From Prorocentrum cordatum (taxonomy: Eukaryota > Sar > Dinophyceae > Prorocentrales > Prorocentraceae): a stretch of DNA of 64,000 bases. The stretch spans positions 32,501-96,500 of the forward strand of contig CAUYUJ010000700.1 of assembly GCA_963575745.1 (NCBI GenBank), read 5' to 3'. The position numbers and the translations under genes are program-made. This document shows positions 22,795-34,880 of the stretch, piece after piece. The notes beneath the pieces are model-generated. The model was not told where the DNA came from, made no database searches, and saw only the letters and a program-made list of their open reading frames with translations. How positions within the stretch are numbered: position 1 is the first letter of the stretch; every line of letters begins with the position of its first letter.

Positions 22795-23049
22795 GGGATG
22801 GAAGAGGAATCGGAGGATGAGGCAAGGTCGGCGGAGATGATCGCGCGTCGCGCTCGCGCGCGGTGGCTCGCGCGCAGTGTTGGGGCCCGCGCTCGGAGAT
22901 TTGGGTGCGACTGGGGATCGGAGACGTTCTAAGGTCGTGGACGTTTGGGGGAGTTTTTTCCGCCCTGGGGTGCCGAGACGCGTCCGGGATTGCCCGTACC
23001 TGATCGTCCCGAACGGCCGCGCGAAGCCCGAGGTCAGGGCCGAAGTCGG
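22795..23049. other. Intergenic, no gene recognised
   Basis: GC-rich sequence. About 22975-23035 resembles sequence near 54960-55045 (GATCGTCCCGAACGGCCGC-type block). Confidence 0.4.
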
Positions 23050-23215
23050 CCAGGAGGGGAAAAACACGCACGGACACAATTAATCGTCGATTCCCTCGAA
23101 AATATGGGAAAATATGGGAAGTGGGGGGGAAGACAAAAACCCAGAAAATATGGGAAAATATAGGGAATTCTTTTATTTGTGTGTATTTATTTGTGTGTCC
23201 TGGTGCCCCTTCAGT
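23050..23215. repeat. M8 dispersed repeat copy
   Basis: Same block order as 21243-21415: AAAAACACGCACGGACACAA, AAAATATGGGAAAATATGGG, GACAAAAACCCAGAAAATAT, TTATTTGTGTGTCC...CCCCTTCA. Confidence 0.8.
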
Positions 23216-23499
23216 CGGCCCGGGGTCGGCGCGCGCACCCAGAGCAGCCGTCGGCAAGATCGAAAGGGGGACGGCAAGCATGGGCGCGAATCGGCCGCGA
23301 GCGGGGGGGGGAAGCGAGAAGGAGGAGGCCATCTCAGAAGGCGGCGGGACTGCTCTGAAGCCCTCGCGGGGAAGGCTCGGGAAGCTTCTCGGGAAGGCCG
23401 GAGGGGGCTTCCGAGCGTTCTGAGGAGGTCCGCCCCTTCGCGCTTCCCCCCCGGGCTCGCGGCCGAACGAAAGCCTCGGGAGCCTGGAAACGGGGGCCA

Positions 23500-23650
23500 G
23501 TGCAAACGGGGGTCAGTCAGAGCGCCGGATCTCGCAGGATCCTGCAGAGCGAGGGGCGCACCGACCCGGGCTTGGGTGCAGGATCCTGCAGGTCTTGCAG
23601 GATTCTGCAAAGCCTGATTGACCCGGGTCTGGATTGACCAGGGTCAGTAT
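23500..23650. repeat. M9 dispersed repeat copy
   Basis: Contains GATCCTGCAG, TCTTGCAGGATTCTGCAA and TTGACCCGGGTCTGGATTGA. Confidence 0.75.
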
Positions 23651-23826
23651 GTCTTTGAAGGCCAGCAGCAGGCCTTGCCCACTGGGCAGGCTTCGCCGTC
23701 GGCGTCGCCGCAGGACGTCCATATTCTTTGGGACGGCCGCCGCCTGCCCAGCCGCGCGGCCGCTGCCGGTTCTGGGCAGCGCTTGTTGTCGGGCATCGTC
23801 CCCACTGTCGCCGCCCTCGCTTCTCT

Positions 23827-23967
23827 AGCTTGGCATCGCTCGGACATGCGCATCTTTTCTCGTCGAGGACCACCGAGGAGCATGTTGGTTAAATCTTACG
23901 AAAAAATGAGCGCACGAAGCCGAAGAATGCACGGGGAATGGACGTCCGAGCGATGGCAAGCTAGATA
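23827..23967. mobile_element. M1 MITE copy with extended inverted ends
   Basis: CTAGCTTGGCATCGCTCGGA at the left pairs with GTCCGAGCGATGGCAAGCTA at the right. The interior is more diverged than in other M1 copies. Confidence 0.85.
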
Positions 23968-23973
23968 GGGTCG

Positions 23974-24160
23974 AGTAGACGAGGTCGGAGGATCGCGCCG
24001 CATCGCCGATACGGCTCGACGTGCAGCTCAAGTTGCTGCACGTCGACGTCGCCGATGCATCGCGACGTCGACCATGTATCGCCGGTGCATCGCCGATGTA
24101 TCGGCGATGCGGCGCGATACTCCGACCCCATCTAACTACTCCGACCCCATCTAGAAGGTC
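23974..24160. mobile_element. M4 MITE copy
   Basis: GAGGTCGGAGGATCGCGCCG start and GCGCGATACTCCGACCCCAT end, followed by a second ACTCCGACCCCATCTAG. The interior is made of GATGCATCG-type palindromes. Confidence 0.8.
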
Positions 24161-24169
24161 TCCTAGTTC

Positions 24170-25460
24170 TGGGTGCTCCACGATGCGTGGTGGCGCAAAT
24201 CCACGAATTCTGGGAGCAGCCGTTTCCGAAGGGCAGAACAAGCGCATCGGCACAGACTTTCGGAGGCCCACGCGGGGTTTCCGTTCCAGCGCTGGACCCC
24301 ACCTGTCGGCCCTTGGCCCGCAAAGCGCGCCAAGCGGTGGTTGTCCAGCGCCGACCCAAGAAGTCCGGGCGGGCCTCCGAAAGCTGATGTGTTCTGTTGT
24401 ATTTTGTTCACCCGTGTAGCGGTTCGCCGAAACGTGCACAGGGCAAAGCGCAGTGTTGTTTTGCACATGCGAGCATGCAAAAGTCAGGTTATGCATGATT
24501 GTGGTGCTCGTTTGGGGCAGGCCTCGTGATCGCCATGATGCTGCGTTTGTCGACGTCATTGCTTCGTCTTCATGCTGCCCGCTCTGACGGCATACAATGT
24601 GCGTGCTGACTGCCCGCTGGTATGAATTGCGTGCTTAGGGGGTCTTGAACAGGGGGCGCGTGTGTCGTGTTGTCACGGTGCCAGCGTCACGGTGTAGCGA
24701 GGTTCGAATGCACGTTGGTTCGACGTTTGTACGATCATTTACCACCCTACATCACACAGTTTGATGTGCCGTTCGGATACGTCAGATTGCGGTCATGCTC
24801 TCGTGAAGGTGGTGACCTTACGCTTGGATTGGGGTGTGGCCCGTGCGCGCAAAGACAAGGTCAATGTTTGACGCATCTTTCTAGGGCGAGGACACCGTAG
24901 TCGATATCGAATTCTTTGTTCCGTTGCTTGGTATCGAACCGCGCGGAACACGAGCGCACACCTGCTTGGCAGTGTTTCCAAATTCGGAGCAGCTAATGAG
25001 GAAAGTGAAATCATGCTAAGGTCAGCGACTGATGTTGCCGCCAAGTTCGGCCAAGTTGTCGGACAGAGGCCGAACGACTCCGTAAGGTATGGGGCAATGA
25101 CGTCAGGCCACGCTCCATGACGCCCTCTTCTGTGAGCTTCGTCCTACTGATCGGCACCCTCTCGTGTATACATTGTACAATGCATTGGGTTATGCTACTT
25201 CTTATGTTCGTGCTCCTCCCATCATGCCCCCCCTCCCACCGTATTATCTGCCGTCGCTTTCATCCGTCGAACCTCCCGTGGCCCCATGGAAGTCGGCTGT
25301 GCTCACGCACACATTGGAGATCGTCGACGTGCGATGCCAACTGCTACCGCCTTGCAGAAGCGGTCGGACTGTCTCCCATCGCCCCTGACCATCACCACTT
25401 TGCCACGCTCCTGGACCGGAGGCTAACAGTGCCGTCGCATTCCTCACAGCGTTGGGTCCA
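24170..25460. other. Long intergenic stretch, no gene recognised
   Basis: About 1.3 kb of less repetitive, less GC-rich sequence. Open frames are short and overlapping on both strands. I see no domain, promoter or RNA gene. Confidence 0.45.
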
Positions 25461-25462
25461 TA

Positions 25463-25657
25463 CAGTGGAGACTCATACCAAGAAACAGACTCATACCAAG
25501 AAACACCCTGCTTGCCTCCAGGGTGCCCTGGGTTTCTTGGGTTTCGATTGTCTTGCTATGGGGAGCGTGACGTTCCCACTCCAAAAGTCAATGGACGCCC
25601 TGGGGTCTGAGGGTTGGGTTTCTTGTGGAAGGTTTCTAGTGGACTGGCCTCTACTGT
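25463..25657. mobile_element. M7 MITE copy
   Basis: TACAGTGGAGACTCATACCA at the left and GGACTGGCCTCTACTGTA at the right are imperfect inverted repeats. The interior has the M7 signature CTTGCCTCCAGGGTGCCCTG and GGTTTCTTGGGTTTCGA. Confidence 0.8.
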
Positions 25658-25734
25658 AACGCTTCTCATGCGGGCGGACGGGCTCGTGGTTTGGCCACGT
25701 GCCAGCAGAGGCGCTTCTGGAACCGTCGGGGATT

Positions 25735-25915
25735 TTCTGACCCGGGTCAGTACAGACCCGGGTCAGTCAGGCCTTGCAGAATCCTGCAAGATCCTGCACC
25801 CAAACCCGGGTCAATGCGAAGGATCTTGCAGGATCTTGCACCTAAACCCGAGTCAATGCGACCCTAGCCCTGCAGGATCTTGCAAGATCGGGCGATCTGG
25901 CTGACCTCCGTTTGC
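25735..25915. repeat. M9 dispersed repeat copy
   Basis: Three TTGCAGGATCTTGCA-type palindromes with CTGACCCGGGTCAGTA and AAACCCGGGTCAATGC. Confidence 0.8.
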
Positions 25916-25973
25916 GTTGACCCCCGTCTCGTGAGCCCCAGTCCTCATCACGCTGGGATCATTACGCTTCTCA

Positions 25974-26069
25974 TGCGTGTGTGTGTGTGTTGTGTGGTGT
26001 GTGTGTGTGTATGTGTGCGTGTGTGTGTGTGTGCGTTTGTGCGTGTGAGCGTGCGTGTGTGTGCGTGTG

Positions 26070-26105
<36 letters not shown>

Positions 26106-28229
26106 TGTGTGCGTGTGTGTGTGTGTGTGTGTGCGTGTGTGCGGGTGTGCGTGTGTGTGTGTGCGTGTGTGTGTGTGTGCCTGTGCGTGTGTGCGTGTGT
26201 GCAGGTATGCGTGTGTGTGTGTGTGTGCGTGCGTCTGTTCGTGTGTGCAGGTGTGCAGGTGTGCAGGTGTGCAGGTGTGCAGGTGTGCAGGTGTGCAGGT
26301 GTGCGTGCGTGCGTGCGTGTATGCGTGTGTGCGTGTGTGCGTGTGTGCGTGTGTGCGTGTGTGTGCGTGTGTGCGTGTGTGCGTGTGTGCGTGTGTGCGG
26401 GTGTGCGGGTGTGCGGGTGTGCGGGTGTGCGGGTGTGCGGGTGTGCGGGTGTGCGTTTGTGCGGGTGTGCGGTTGTGCGGGTGTGCGGGTGTGCGGGTGT
26501 GCGGGTGTGCGGGTGTGCGGGTGTGCGGGTGTGCGGGTGTGCGGGTGTGCGGGTGTGCGGGTGTGCGGGTGTGCGGGTGTGCGGGTGTGCGGGTGTGCGG
26601 GTGTGCGGGTGTGCGGGTGTGCGGGTGTGCGGGTGTGCGGGTGTGCGGGTGTGCGGGTGTGCGGGTGTGCGGGTGTGCGGGTGTGCGGGTGTGCGGGTGT
26701 GTGGTGTGGGTGTGTGGTGTGGGTGTGTGGTGTGGGTGTGTGGTGTGGGTGTGTGGTGAGGGTGTGAAGGTGTGTGTTTGTGTGCATTTGTGTCTGTGCG
26801 TGTGTGTGTGTGTGTGTTCGTTTGTGTGTGTTTGTGTGTGTTAGTGTGTGTGTGTGTGTTTGTGTGTGTTTGTGTGTGTGTGTTTGTGTGTGTTATTGTG
26901 TTTGTGTGTGTTTGTGTGTGGCTGTGTGTGTTTGTGTGTGCGCTTGTGTGTGTTTGTGTGTGTTCTTGTGTTTGTGTGTGTTTGTGTGTGGCTGTGTGTG
27001 TTTGTGTGTGTGTTTGTGTGTGTTTGTGTGTGTGTATGTGTGTGTGTTTGTGTGTGTGTTTGTGTGTGTGTTTGTGCGGGTGTGCGGGTGTGCGTGTGTT
27101 TGCGTGCGTTTGCGTGTGTTGGTTGTGTGCGTTGTGTTTTGGTTGTTGTGTTGTTTGTGTGTGGGTGTGTTTGTGTGGTTGTGTGTATGTGTGTGTGTTC
27201 GTGTGTGGTTGTGTGTGTGTTTGTGTGTATATGTGTCTGTGTTTGTCTGTGTTTGTGTGTGTTCGTGGGTTTGTGTGTTTTTGTGTTTGTGTGTTTGTGT
27301 GTGTGCGTGTGTGTGTGCGTGTGTGTGCGTGTGTGTGCGTGTGTTCATGTGCTTGTGTGTTTGCGTGTTTGTGTGCTTGTGTGTTTTGTGTGTGTGCGTG
27401 TGTGCGTGCGTGCGTCTGTGAGTGCGTGCGTGCGTGCGTGCGCGTGCGAGTGCGCGTGCGCGTGTGCGTGCGTGTGTGCGTGCGTCGCGTCGTGCGCCGG
27501 GTCGTGCGCGTGCGCGTGCGCGTGTTCTTGTGTGCTTGTGTGCTTTTGCGCTTGTGTGCGCGCGTGCTTGTGTGCTTGTGTGCTTGTATGTTTGTGTGCT
27601 TGTGTGCTTGTGTGCTTGTGTGCTTGTGTACTTGTGTGCTTGTCTGTTCGTGTGTTTGTGTGTTTGTGTGTTTGTGCGTTTGTGTGTTTGTTCATTTGTG
27701 TGGTCGTGCGCGTGCGCGTGTGCTTGTGTGCTTGTGTGCTTTTGCGCTTGTGTGCTTGTGTGCTTGTGTGCGTGTGCGCTTGTGTGTTTGTGTGTTTGTG
27801 TGTGTTGTGTGTCTGTGCGTTTGTGCGTTTGTGTGTTTGTTCATTTGTGTGGGCGTGCGTGTGCGTACGTGCGTGCGTGCGTGCGTGCGTGGGTGGGTGG
27901 GTGTGTGCGCGCATGCTTGCGTGCGTGCGTGCGTGCGTGTGTGTGTGTGTGTTTGTGTGTGTTGGTTGTGTGTGTTGTTTTTGTGAGTGTTGTGTTGATT
28001 GTGTGTGTGTGTTTGTGTGTGTTCGTGTGTATGTGTGTTAGTGTGTTTTCGTGTTTGTTTGTGTGTTTGTGTGCTTGTGTGCTTGTGTGCTTGTGTGCTT
28101 GGTTTGTTGTGTGTTTGTCTGTGTTTGTTTGTGTGTTTGTGTGTGTGTTTGTGCGTGTGCGTGTGTGCGTGTGTGCGTGTGTCCGTGTGTGCGTGTGTGC
28201 GTGTGTTTGTGTGCGTGTGTGTGCGTGCG

Positions 28230-28261
<32 letters not shown>

Positions 28262-30723
28262 CGTATGTGCGTGTGTGTAAGTGTGTGTAAGTGTGTGTAA
28301 GTGTGTGTAAATGTATGTAAGTGTGTGTGCGTAAGTGCGTGCGCCTGCGCCTGCGCCTGCGCCTGCGCCTGCGCCTGCGCCTGCGTGTGTGCGTGCGCGT
28401 GCGCGTGCGCGTGCGCGTGCGCGTGCGCGTGCGCGTCGTGCGTCGCGTCGTGCGCCGCGTCGTGCACGTGCGCGTGCACGCGCGCGTGCTTGTGCGCGTG
28501 TGTTTGTGTGCGTGCGTGCGTGTGTGCTTATGCGCGTGTGTGTTTGTGTGCTTGTGTGCGTGTGTGCTTGTCTGCTTGTGTGCTTGTGTGCTTGTGTGCG
28601 TGTGTGCTTGTGTGCTTGTGTGTTTGTGTGTTTGTGTGTGTGGTTGTGTGGTTGTGTGGTTGTTTGTGTGTGCGTGTGTCTGTGTGCGTGCATGCGTGCG
28701 TGCGTGCGTGCGCGTGCGTGCGTGCGTGCGTGCGTGGGTGGGTGGGTGTGTGTGTGCATGCGTGCGTGCGTGCGTGTGTGGTTGTGTGTTTGTGTGTATG
28801 TGTTGTTGCGTGTGTGTGTGTGTGTCGTGTTGTTTGTGTGTGAATGCTTGTGTGTGCTGGTGTGTGTTTGTGCGTTTGTGTTGAGGTGTTTGTGTGTATG
28901 TGCGCGTTTGTGTGTGGTTGTGTGGTTGTGTGGTTGGGTGTGTTTGTCTGTGTTTGTGCGTGTGCTTGTGTGTGTTTGTGTGTGGTTGTGTGTTTGTGTT
29001 GGTCTGTTTGTGTTTGTGTGTGGTTGTGTAGTTGTGTCTTTGTGTGTTTGTGTGTGTGGTTGTGCGTGTGTGTGTGTGGTTGTGTGTTTGTGTGCTAGTG
29101 TGCTAGTGTGTTAGTGTGCGTGCGTGCGTGTGCGTGCGTGCGTGCGCGGGTGGGTGGATGATCGTGTGTGTTTGTGTTTGTGTGTGTGCGTGCGTGGGTG
29201 CGTGCGTGTGTGCGTGCGTGCGTGCGTGTGTGTGTGTGGTTGTGTGTGTTGTCTGTGTGGGTTATGTGTGCGTGTTGTGTTGGTTGCGTGTGTGTGTGTT
29301 TGTGTGTGTGTGTTGGTGTGTGGTTGTGTGGTTGTGTGTTTGTGTGTGTTTGTGTGTTTGTGTGTTTGTGTGTGGTGTGTATGTGTGTGGTTGTGTGTTT
29401 GTGTGTATGCGTGGTTATGTGGCTGTGTGGTTGTGTGGCTGTGTGGCTGTGTGTTTACGTGTTTGAGTGGTTGTGTAGTTGTGTGGTTGTGTGTTTGTGT
29501 GTTTGTGTGTTTGTGTGCGTGTGTGCTTGTGTGCTTGTGTGTTTGTGTGGTGCGTGTGTGCTTCTGTGCGTGTGTGGTTGTGTGTTTGTGTGGTTGTGTG
29601 TTTGTGTGGTTGTGTATGTGTGTGTTTCTGTGTGTTTGTGTATGTTAATGTGTGCGCGCGTGCGTGCGTGCGTGCGCGTGTGTGCGTGCGTGCGTGGGTG
29701 GGTTGGTGGGTGTGCGTGCGTGCGTGCGTGCGTGCGTGTGTGCATGCGCGCGCGTGTGTGTGTATTGTTTGTGTGTGTTGGTTGTGTGTGTTGTGTTGTT
29801 TGTGTGTTTGTGTGTGCGCTTGTGTGTCTGTGTGTTTGTGTGGTTGTCTGGTTGCGCGTTTGTGTGTGTGTTGTGTTGTTTGTGTGGTTGTGTGTTTGTG
29901 TGTGTTTGTGTGTGGTTGTGCTTTTGTGTGTGTGTGTTTGTGTGTTTGTGTGTGGTTGCGTTTGTGTTTAGGTGGTTGTGTAGTTGTGTGTTTGAGTTTG
30001 TGTGTGTGGTTGTGTGATTATGTGGTTGTGTGTTTGTGTGTGCTTGTGTGTGCTTGTGTGTGTTTGTGTCTGTTTGTGTGGTTGTGTGGTTGTGTGGTTG
30101 TGTGGCGGTGTGTTTGTGTTTGTGCGTGCGTGCGCGCGTGCGCGTGCGTGCTTGCGTGCGTGGGTGGGTGGGTGAGTGTGTGGGTGCGTGTTTGTGCGTA
30201 CGTGCGTGCGTGCGTGCGTGCGTGTGTGTTTGTGTGTTTGTGTGTGTTGTTTGCGTGGGTGTTGTTTGTGTGTGTTGTGTTGTTTGCGTGTGCTTGTGTG
30301 TGCTCGTGTGTTCGTGTGTTTGTGTGGTTGTGTGTTTGCATGTTTGTATGGGTGTGTGGTTGTGTGTTTGTGTGTTTGTGTGTTTGTGTGTTTGTGTGCT
30401 GGTGTGCTGGTGTGTTGGTGTGTTTGTGTGGTTGTGCGGTTGTGTGGTTGTGTGGTTGTGTGTTTGTGTGTTTGAGTGTTTGTGTAGTTGTGTAAGTGTG
30501 TAGGTGTGTGGGTTTGTGTGTTTGTGTGCGTATGTGTGCGTGTGAGTGCTTATGTGTGCGTGCGTGCGCGTACGCGTCGTGCGTCGCGCCGTGCGCCGCG
30601 TCGTGCGCGTGCGCGTGCTTGTGTGCTTATGTGCGCTTGTGTGGGCTTGCGTGCTTGTGTGCTTGTGTGCTTGTGTGCGTGTGTGCTTATGTGTTTGTGT
30701 GCTTGTGTGTTTGTGTGTGTCCC
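25974..30723. repeat. 4.7-kb GT-rich satellite
   Basis: The top strand is almost wholly G and T, with sparse C in GTGC, through roughly 4.75 kb. Sub-blocks include (GTGC)n, GTGTGCAG and GTGTGCGG octamers, TGTTTGTG and CTTGTGTG arrays, a CGCCTG hexamer run (28342-28385) and GTCGTGCGTCGCGTCGTGCG islands at 27481, 28437 and 30568 that recur with about 0.96 and 2.1 kb spacing. Larger blocks (CTTGTGTG arrays followed by GCGTGCGTGGGTGGGTG) recur near 27890, 28735, 29695 and 30160, suggesting a higher-order repeat. All frames read poly-Cys/Val/Thr/His and are not genes. Confidence 0.95.
26396..26698. repeat. Pure GTGTGCGG octamer array within the GT satellite
   Basis: About 37 near-identical octamers with two single-base variants (GTTTGTGC near 26455, GGTTGTGC near 26470), then a sharp switch to GTGTGGTGTGG units until 26755. 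Homogeneity suggests recent expansion. Confidence 0.9.
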
Positions 30724-30954
30724 TGGGCCCCTATAGATGCACAACGCGAGGAGGCGTCCCGGGCGGGAGGACAGGAAGCGAGTGCTATGACCACGACTGA
30801 ACGCGGAAACGTCGGCGTGGAATGCGTTCATCGAACATTTTGGTCATCGTCAATTCGTGGGTCATCCTCGCGAGTCGGCGACGGCCAGCATGGACCATGA
30901 CCACGATCGGCGTCGACGAGATCCCACGACATGTTTGGTCATTCACCGAGCGCG
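30724..30954. other. Intergenic, no gene recognised
   Basis: Unique-looking boundary of the satellite, with no repeat or gene signal. Confidence 0.4.
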
Positions 30955-31085
30955 TTCCACCACTCGCAAAGTACCCACTCGCAAGCGTCCGAGAAAAGAG
31001 TGTGCCTCGACGTAGTGGATCGTGAATCCCCCTCGGCGAATCCAGGCCATTTGCGAACAGTTGCTTGTGCGAGCAGTGGAACGCG
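30955..31085. mobile_element. M10 MITE copy
   Basis: CCACTCGCAAAGTACCCACT start, GTGCCTCGACGTAGTGGATC in the interior, and CATTTGCGAACAG...GAGCAGTGG end, matching 15263-15385. Confidence 0.75.
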
Positions 31086-31257
31086 CTTGTCTGGTCATGG
31101 TCATCGTGTTTCTTCTACTGGCTCCCGTCTCTGCGCCCCGCCTGCTGCCCCCCGCCCCGAGGCGACAAGGTCGGCCTCGAGAAGGACAGCGCCGCCAGCG
31201 AGCTGCTGGAGTGCGAGAAGCGTTGCGCCCGAAGGCACGTCGTTGTACGTCCGTGGA

Positions 31258-31880
31258 GGAGGAGGAGGAGCAGCAGCAGCAGGAGCAGCAGGAGCAGCAT
31301 GAGCAGCAGGAGCAGGAGCAGGAGCAGGAGCAGTTGAGGCAACGGTGCTTAGTTGCTCTTCGGGCGGCCACTTCGTCGCCACAGTTGGACGCAGCTCGGA
31401 AAATTGGTGCGTTTGGACCCCAGGAGGTGTCTGGGGGCAGATTTTGAGTTGCCGTTGTCTCAGTTCGCGATGCTCCCAGAGGAGGAGGAGGAGGAGGAGG
31501 AGGACGGCGATGATGATGAGGAGGATAACATGCAGGGCAAGGATGCTCGTACCCTTCCCCTTCTCCTTCCCATCCCCCCTTCTCCTTCACCTCGATCTCC
31601 TCCTCCTCCTCCTTCTCCTTCCCCTTCCCCTTCTCCTCATCAGCAGCAGCAGCATCATCATCATCATCAGCAGCAGCAGCAGCATCATCCCTCCCCCGCC
31701 CGCCTCCCGCCCTCTCCTTCCCTGTATCCTCGTCCTCCTCCTCCCCCTCCTGCCCCGCTTCCTCCCCCCCCTGCCCCTCTCGTTTCTCCTCGTCCCCCGC
31801 ATCCCCTTCCCACTCCTCTTTGGCCTCCTCCTCTCCATCTCCCCCCCTCTTCCCCCCCTCCCCCCCCTCTTCCTCTAATG
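31258..31880. repeat. Mixed AGC/GAG and CTC tracts
   Basis: GGAGGAGCAGCAGCAG (31258-31332), then GAG (31480-31505), then about 320 bases of CT-rich sequence with CAT/CAGCAG islands (31640-31690). Frames here are low complexity. Confidence 0.85.
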
Positions 31881-33040
31881 ATATCCACGGAGGCGTTGTG
31901 CCGCGTTTGGAGTCGGCATCGCGCCGTGCGAGGGCTCCTGGGCGAGGGGACCTGCACGCGAGCGCACAGATGCGCGCGCTCGCACAGGATAGCGCAAGCC
32001 CTCCCCGCTCTCTGAACCGCTGCTGCGGGGCCCGATGCCGTGGCGGAGGGACCCGGAGCTCCCAGGCCTCACTGAGGAGGAGCAGCAGCGGGTTGCCCAG
32101 AGTGGTTCCCGGCGGGCGGGTGAGGCTGTCTCTCTCAGGCACGGGCGCCGCGAAGGAGTGACGACGGGCGGTCTCGCCGGGCTCCGCCTTCTTCTTGGCC
32201 CCAGGGCCCTCGAGGATCGATCCGGCACGAGGTGTGGTGCAGGCAGACGACAGGCGGGCTCGACAGCTCCAGCTCCAGTTGTGCCTCGGCGTCTGCGCTT
32301 GTGTTGCTGCTCCGACGTCGGATCTTGCGGGTGCGCCGCCCCGGGGCAGACGCTCCAGCGCCCTGCGGAGGCTGCGCCGCTCCAGAGCAAGGCGGCCCCC
32401 CGCGGGCCCTCCAGTTCCCACGGCGGGGGGGGGGGGCCTCACGGGGTCGGCACAGCCAAGAGAGGCAAAAAGGGCTGGTTTGGAGAAGAGGCGCAACGCG
32501 ACCCACTGGGAAGCAGACGATTCCAGAGATGTTCCTGGTTCGACGTCGCCGTCGCCGTCGCCGTCGAGGCCGCCAAGCCGCACCCAGCGACACAGACGCG
32601 CGTAGATATGTGCTCGGTCGTGGCTGCACGACCTGTGTTTGATCGTTTGGCCGCGCTGCGCCTGGGTGCGCGTCGTCCGCACGTCCATCGCAAGAAGAGA
32701 GAAACGTGGCCCTTCGTCTCCTTCCAGCGCTCGGCCCTCAAAGTTGTCCGCGCGCGAATCCAGCCGCGCGCGGCCTCGCTTTCTGGCACGTCAGGGCGGG
32801 CGGGGGCATCTAGTGAGACAAAATGTATGAAGAAATAGGTACATACACAAATGCATGCATACATCTACAAATATTGAATACACGCACACACACACACACA
32901 TACACACACCTTGCCAGGCCAACTCTGAGCTCAGGATCGTTCAAGCCAGGGAGGCATCTAACCTCGATATTGGGCCCATAATGAGCCTGGCCAGGGGGGC
33001 GTTTACGCGTATAGATATCACATCGACCTCGTCGCCCCAT
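31881..33040. other. Intergenic, no gene recognised
   Basis: GC-rich with a G12 run near 32427 and a short (GTCGCC)n near 32543-32562. Several frames remain open on both strands, without a domain. Short CA runs at 32883-32900. Confidence 0.4.
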
Positions 33041-33090
33041 CATTCAAACACACACACACACATACACACACACACACATACATACACGCA
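33041..33090. repeat. (CA)n and CATA microsatellite
   Basis: ACACACACATACACACACAC-type sequence with ATACATACAT. Confidence 0.85.
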
Positions 33091-33640
33091 TTCGATGCTC
33101 CCTCTCCTATATGCGCCCCTCCTCATCTGGATTCGGCTGCCAGGCACTGGCCATCTGCTGAGACGAAGCCCTGGATAGGAGAGGTTGTGCTGCAGATAGT
33201 TAACACCGCGCCCGACATGCACAAGGAGCCGAGTTTCGGTGTCGGGGATGTGAGGAGGAAGAGGAGGAGGAGAAGGAGGAGGAGGAGGAGGAGCAGGGAC
33301 AGACATTGACGTTGTTCGTCCATACAAGCGTCCGAGAGCGTCCAGAAGTGTGGGCTGTGGGCCCTTAAAGAACGCTTACATAGTTCTACACAAAGAACTC
33401 GAAGGGACCAGAGGACACTCCAACTCGTGCCTCAGGGCACGGGGACGGGTTTAGCGTTAGAGGTGCATTCGAGACGGTGAAGTACGGAACTGCTAGGATT
33501 CGGAAGGGGCTTGTTGTTCCATGGTTGTTATTGTATCATTCCTCGTGCAACCTGCCGGTTTTGAAGCCAAAACGGGGGATCGCTCCTCATTTAGCGTTCC
33601 TTGTGGTAGCAGCTTGGCTGCAGAGCAGGGGGAGGAGAGG
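33091..33640. other. Intergenic; small M12 remnant
   Basis: GAAGCCAAAACGGGGGATCG...CTCATTTAGCGTTCCTT at about 33558-33605 resembles the right part of M12. A GAG tract lies at 33253-33295. No gene recognised. Confidence 0.4.
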
Positions 33641-33728
33641 GAGGAGGAGGAGGAGGAGGAGGAGGAGGAAGAGGAGGAGGAGAAGGAGGAAGAGGAGGAG
33701 GAGGAGGAAGGACAGGGGGGGGGGGCGT
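33640..33728. repeat. (GAG)n tract ending in a G run
   Basis: GAG triplets with AAG interruptions, then GGACAGGGGGGGGGGG. Confidence 0.9.
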
Positions 33729-34074
33729 AGCAGCTGTGTTGCCCGGTGCCAGCGCTGCCGGTTTGTGTTCGCGATCGCTTGTTTTTGTCGCATTTCTGTT
33801 TAGCATGTTTTTCGCGTCGCCCCTCCGCAATTCGGGGGGGGGCTGGGCTCCAGGTGGCTCACGGCCGCGTCGCCGCTCGGAGGGGGAGGGGTGGGAAGGA
33901 GAGAGGAGCCAGAGGTCAGAGGCGATCATTCGCCTCCCGATCCATCCCCGACTCACCCCCGAAACAGCAGGCCGGTCATTGCAAGGACGGGAGTTCGGAG
34001 ATACATGTTGGAGGTGCCACTCGGGCGCACCCCTTATCGAGGATGGAGCCCCCCCCCCCATTCGTGTACATCTC

Positions 34075-34245
34075 AGGAGAAGAAAAAACACACAGACACA
34101 ATTCATCGTCGGGTCCCAGGAAAATATGGGAAGACATGGGAAGTGTGTGGGGGGGGGGGGGAAGACGAACACCGAGAAAATATGCGAAAATATGGGAAAT
34201 CCTTTTATGTGTGTGTAATTTTTGTGGGTCCTGGGGCCCCTTCAA
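34075..34245. repeat. M8 dispersed repeat copy
   Basis: AAAAAACACACAGACACAAT, then CATCGTCGGGTCCCAGG, AAAATATGGGAAGACATGGG, a G-run, AAAATATGCGAAAATATGGG and GTGGGTCCTGGGGCCCCTTC. Confidence 0.8.
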
Positions 34246-34349
34246 GATCCACGAGCCTCGCTTTTTTGGGTGGCTCCAGTCGCAAAAAACCCATAGCCTG
34301 GGGGGGGGGCTGGGGTCGCCATACCCCCCGCGCGGAGAGGCAGGCCAGG

Positions 34350-34880
34350 GAGGAGAGGAGGAGGAGGAGGAGGAGGAGGAGGAGGAGGAGGAGGAGGAGG
34401 AGAGGAAAGCAGGAGAGGAGGAGGAGGAGGAGAGGAGGAGGAGGAGGAGGAGAGAGGAGAGGAGAGGAGGAAGAGGAGGAGAGGAGGAGGAGGAGGGAGG
34501 AGGAGGAGGGGAGGAGGAGGAGAGGAGGAGGAGGGGGAGGAGTAGGAGGAGGGGAGGAGGAGGAGGAGGAGGAGGAGGGGAGGAGGAAAAGGAGGGAGGA
34601 GGAGGAGAGAGGAGGAGGAGGAGGGAAGTAGGAGGAGGAGGAGGAGGCGGAAGGAGGAGGAGGAGGAGGAGGGGGAGAAAGGGCAAGGCGGAGGAGGAGG
34701 AGGAGGAGGAGGAGGAGGAGGAGGAGGAGGAGGAGGAGGAGGAAGGGGAGATGAGGGAGGAGGAGGAGGAGGAGAGGAGGGAAGAGGAGGGAGGAGGGGA
34801 GGAAGGGGCAAGGCGGAGAGGGAAGGGGCGGGTTGGAGGTGGTGGGGAGGAGGAGAGGAGGAGGAGGAGGAGGAGGAAGC
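34350..34880. repeat. 530-bp GAG/GGA tract
   Basis: Nearly pure purine, with GAG triplets interrupted by AGAGGAG phase changes and GGGGA. It flips the reading phase repeatedly, so frames alternate poly-Glu, poly-Gly and poly-Arg. Confidence 0.95.

Noticed and set aside
25880-30736. Very long cysteine- and valine-rich (forward) and threonine/histidine-rich (reverse) open frames
   Set aside because: They are translations of the GT satellite; all frames are open because the repeat contains few stop codons, and no domain or start context supports a gene.
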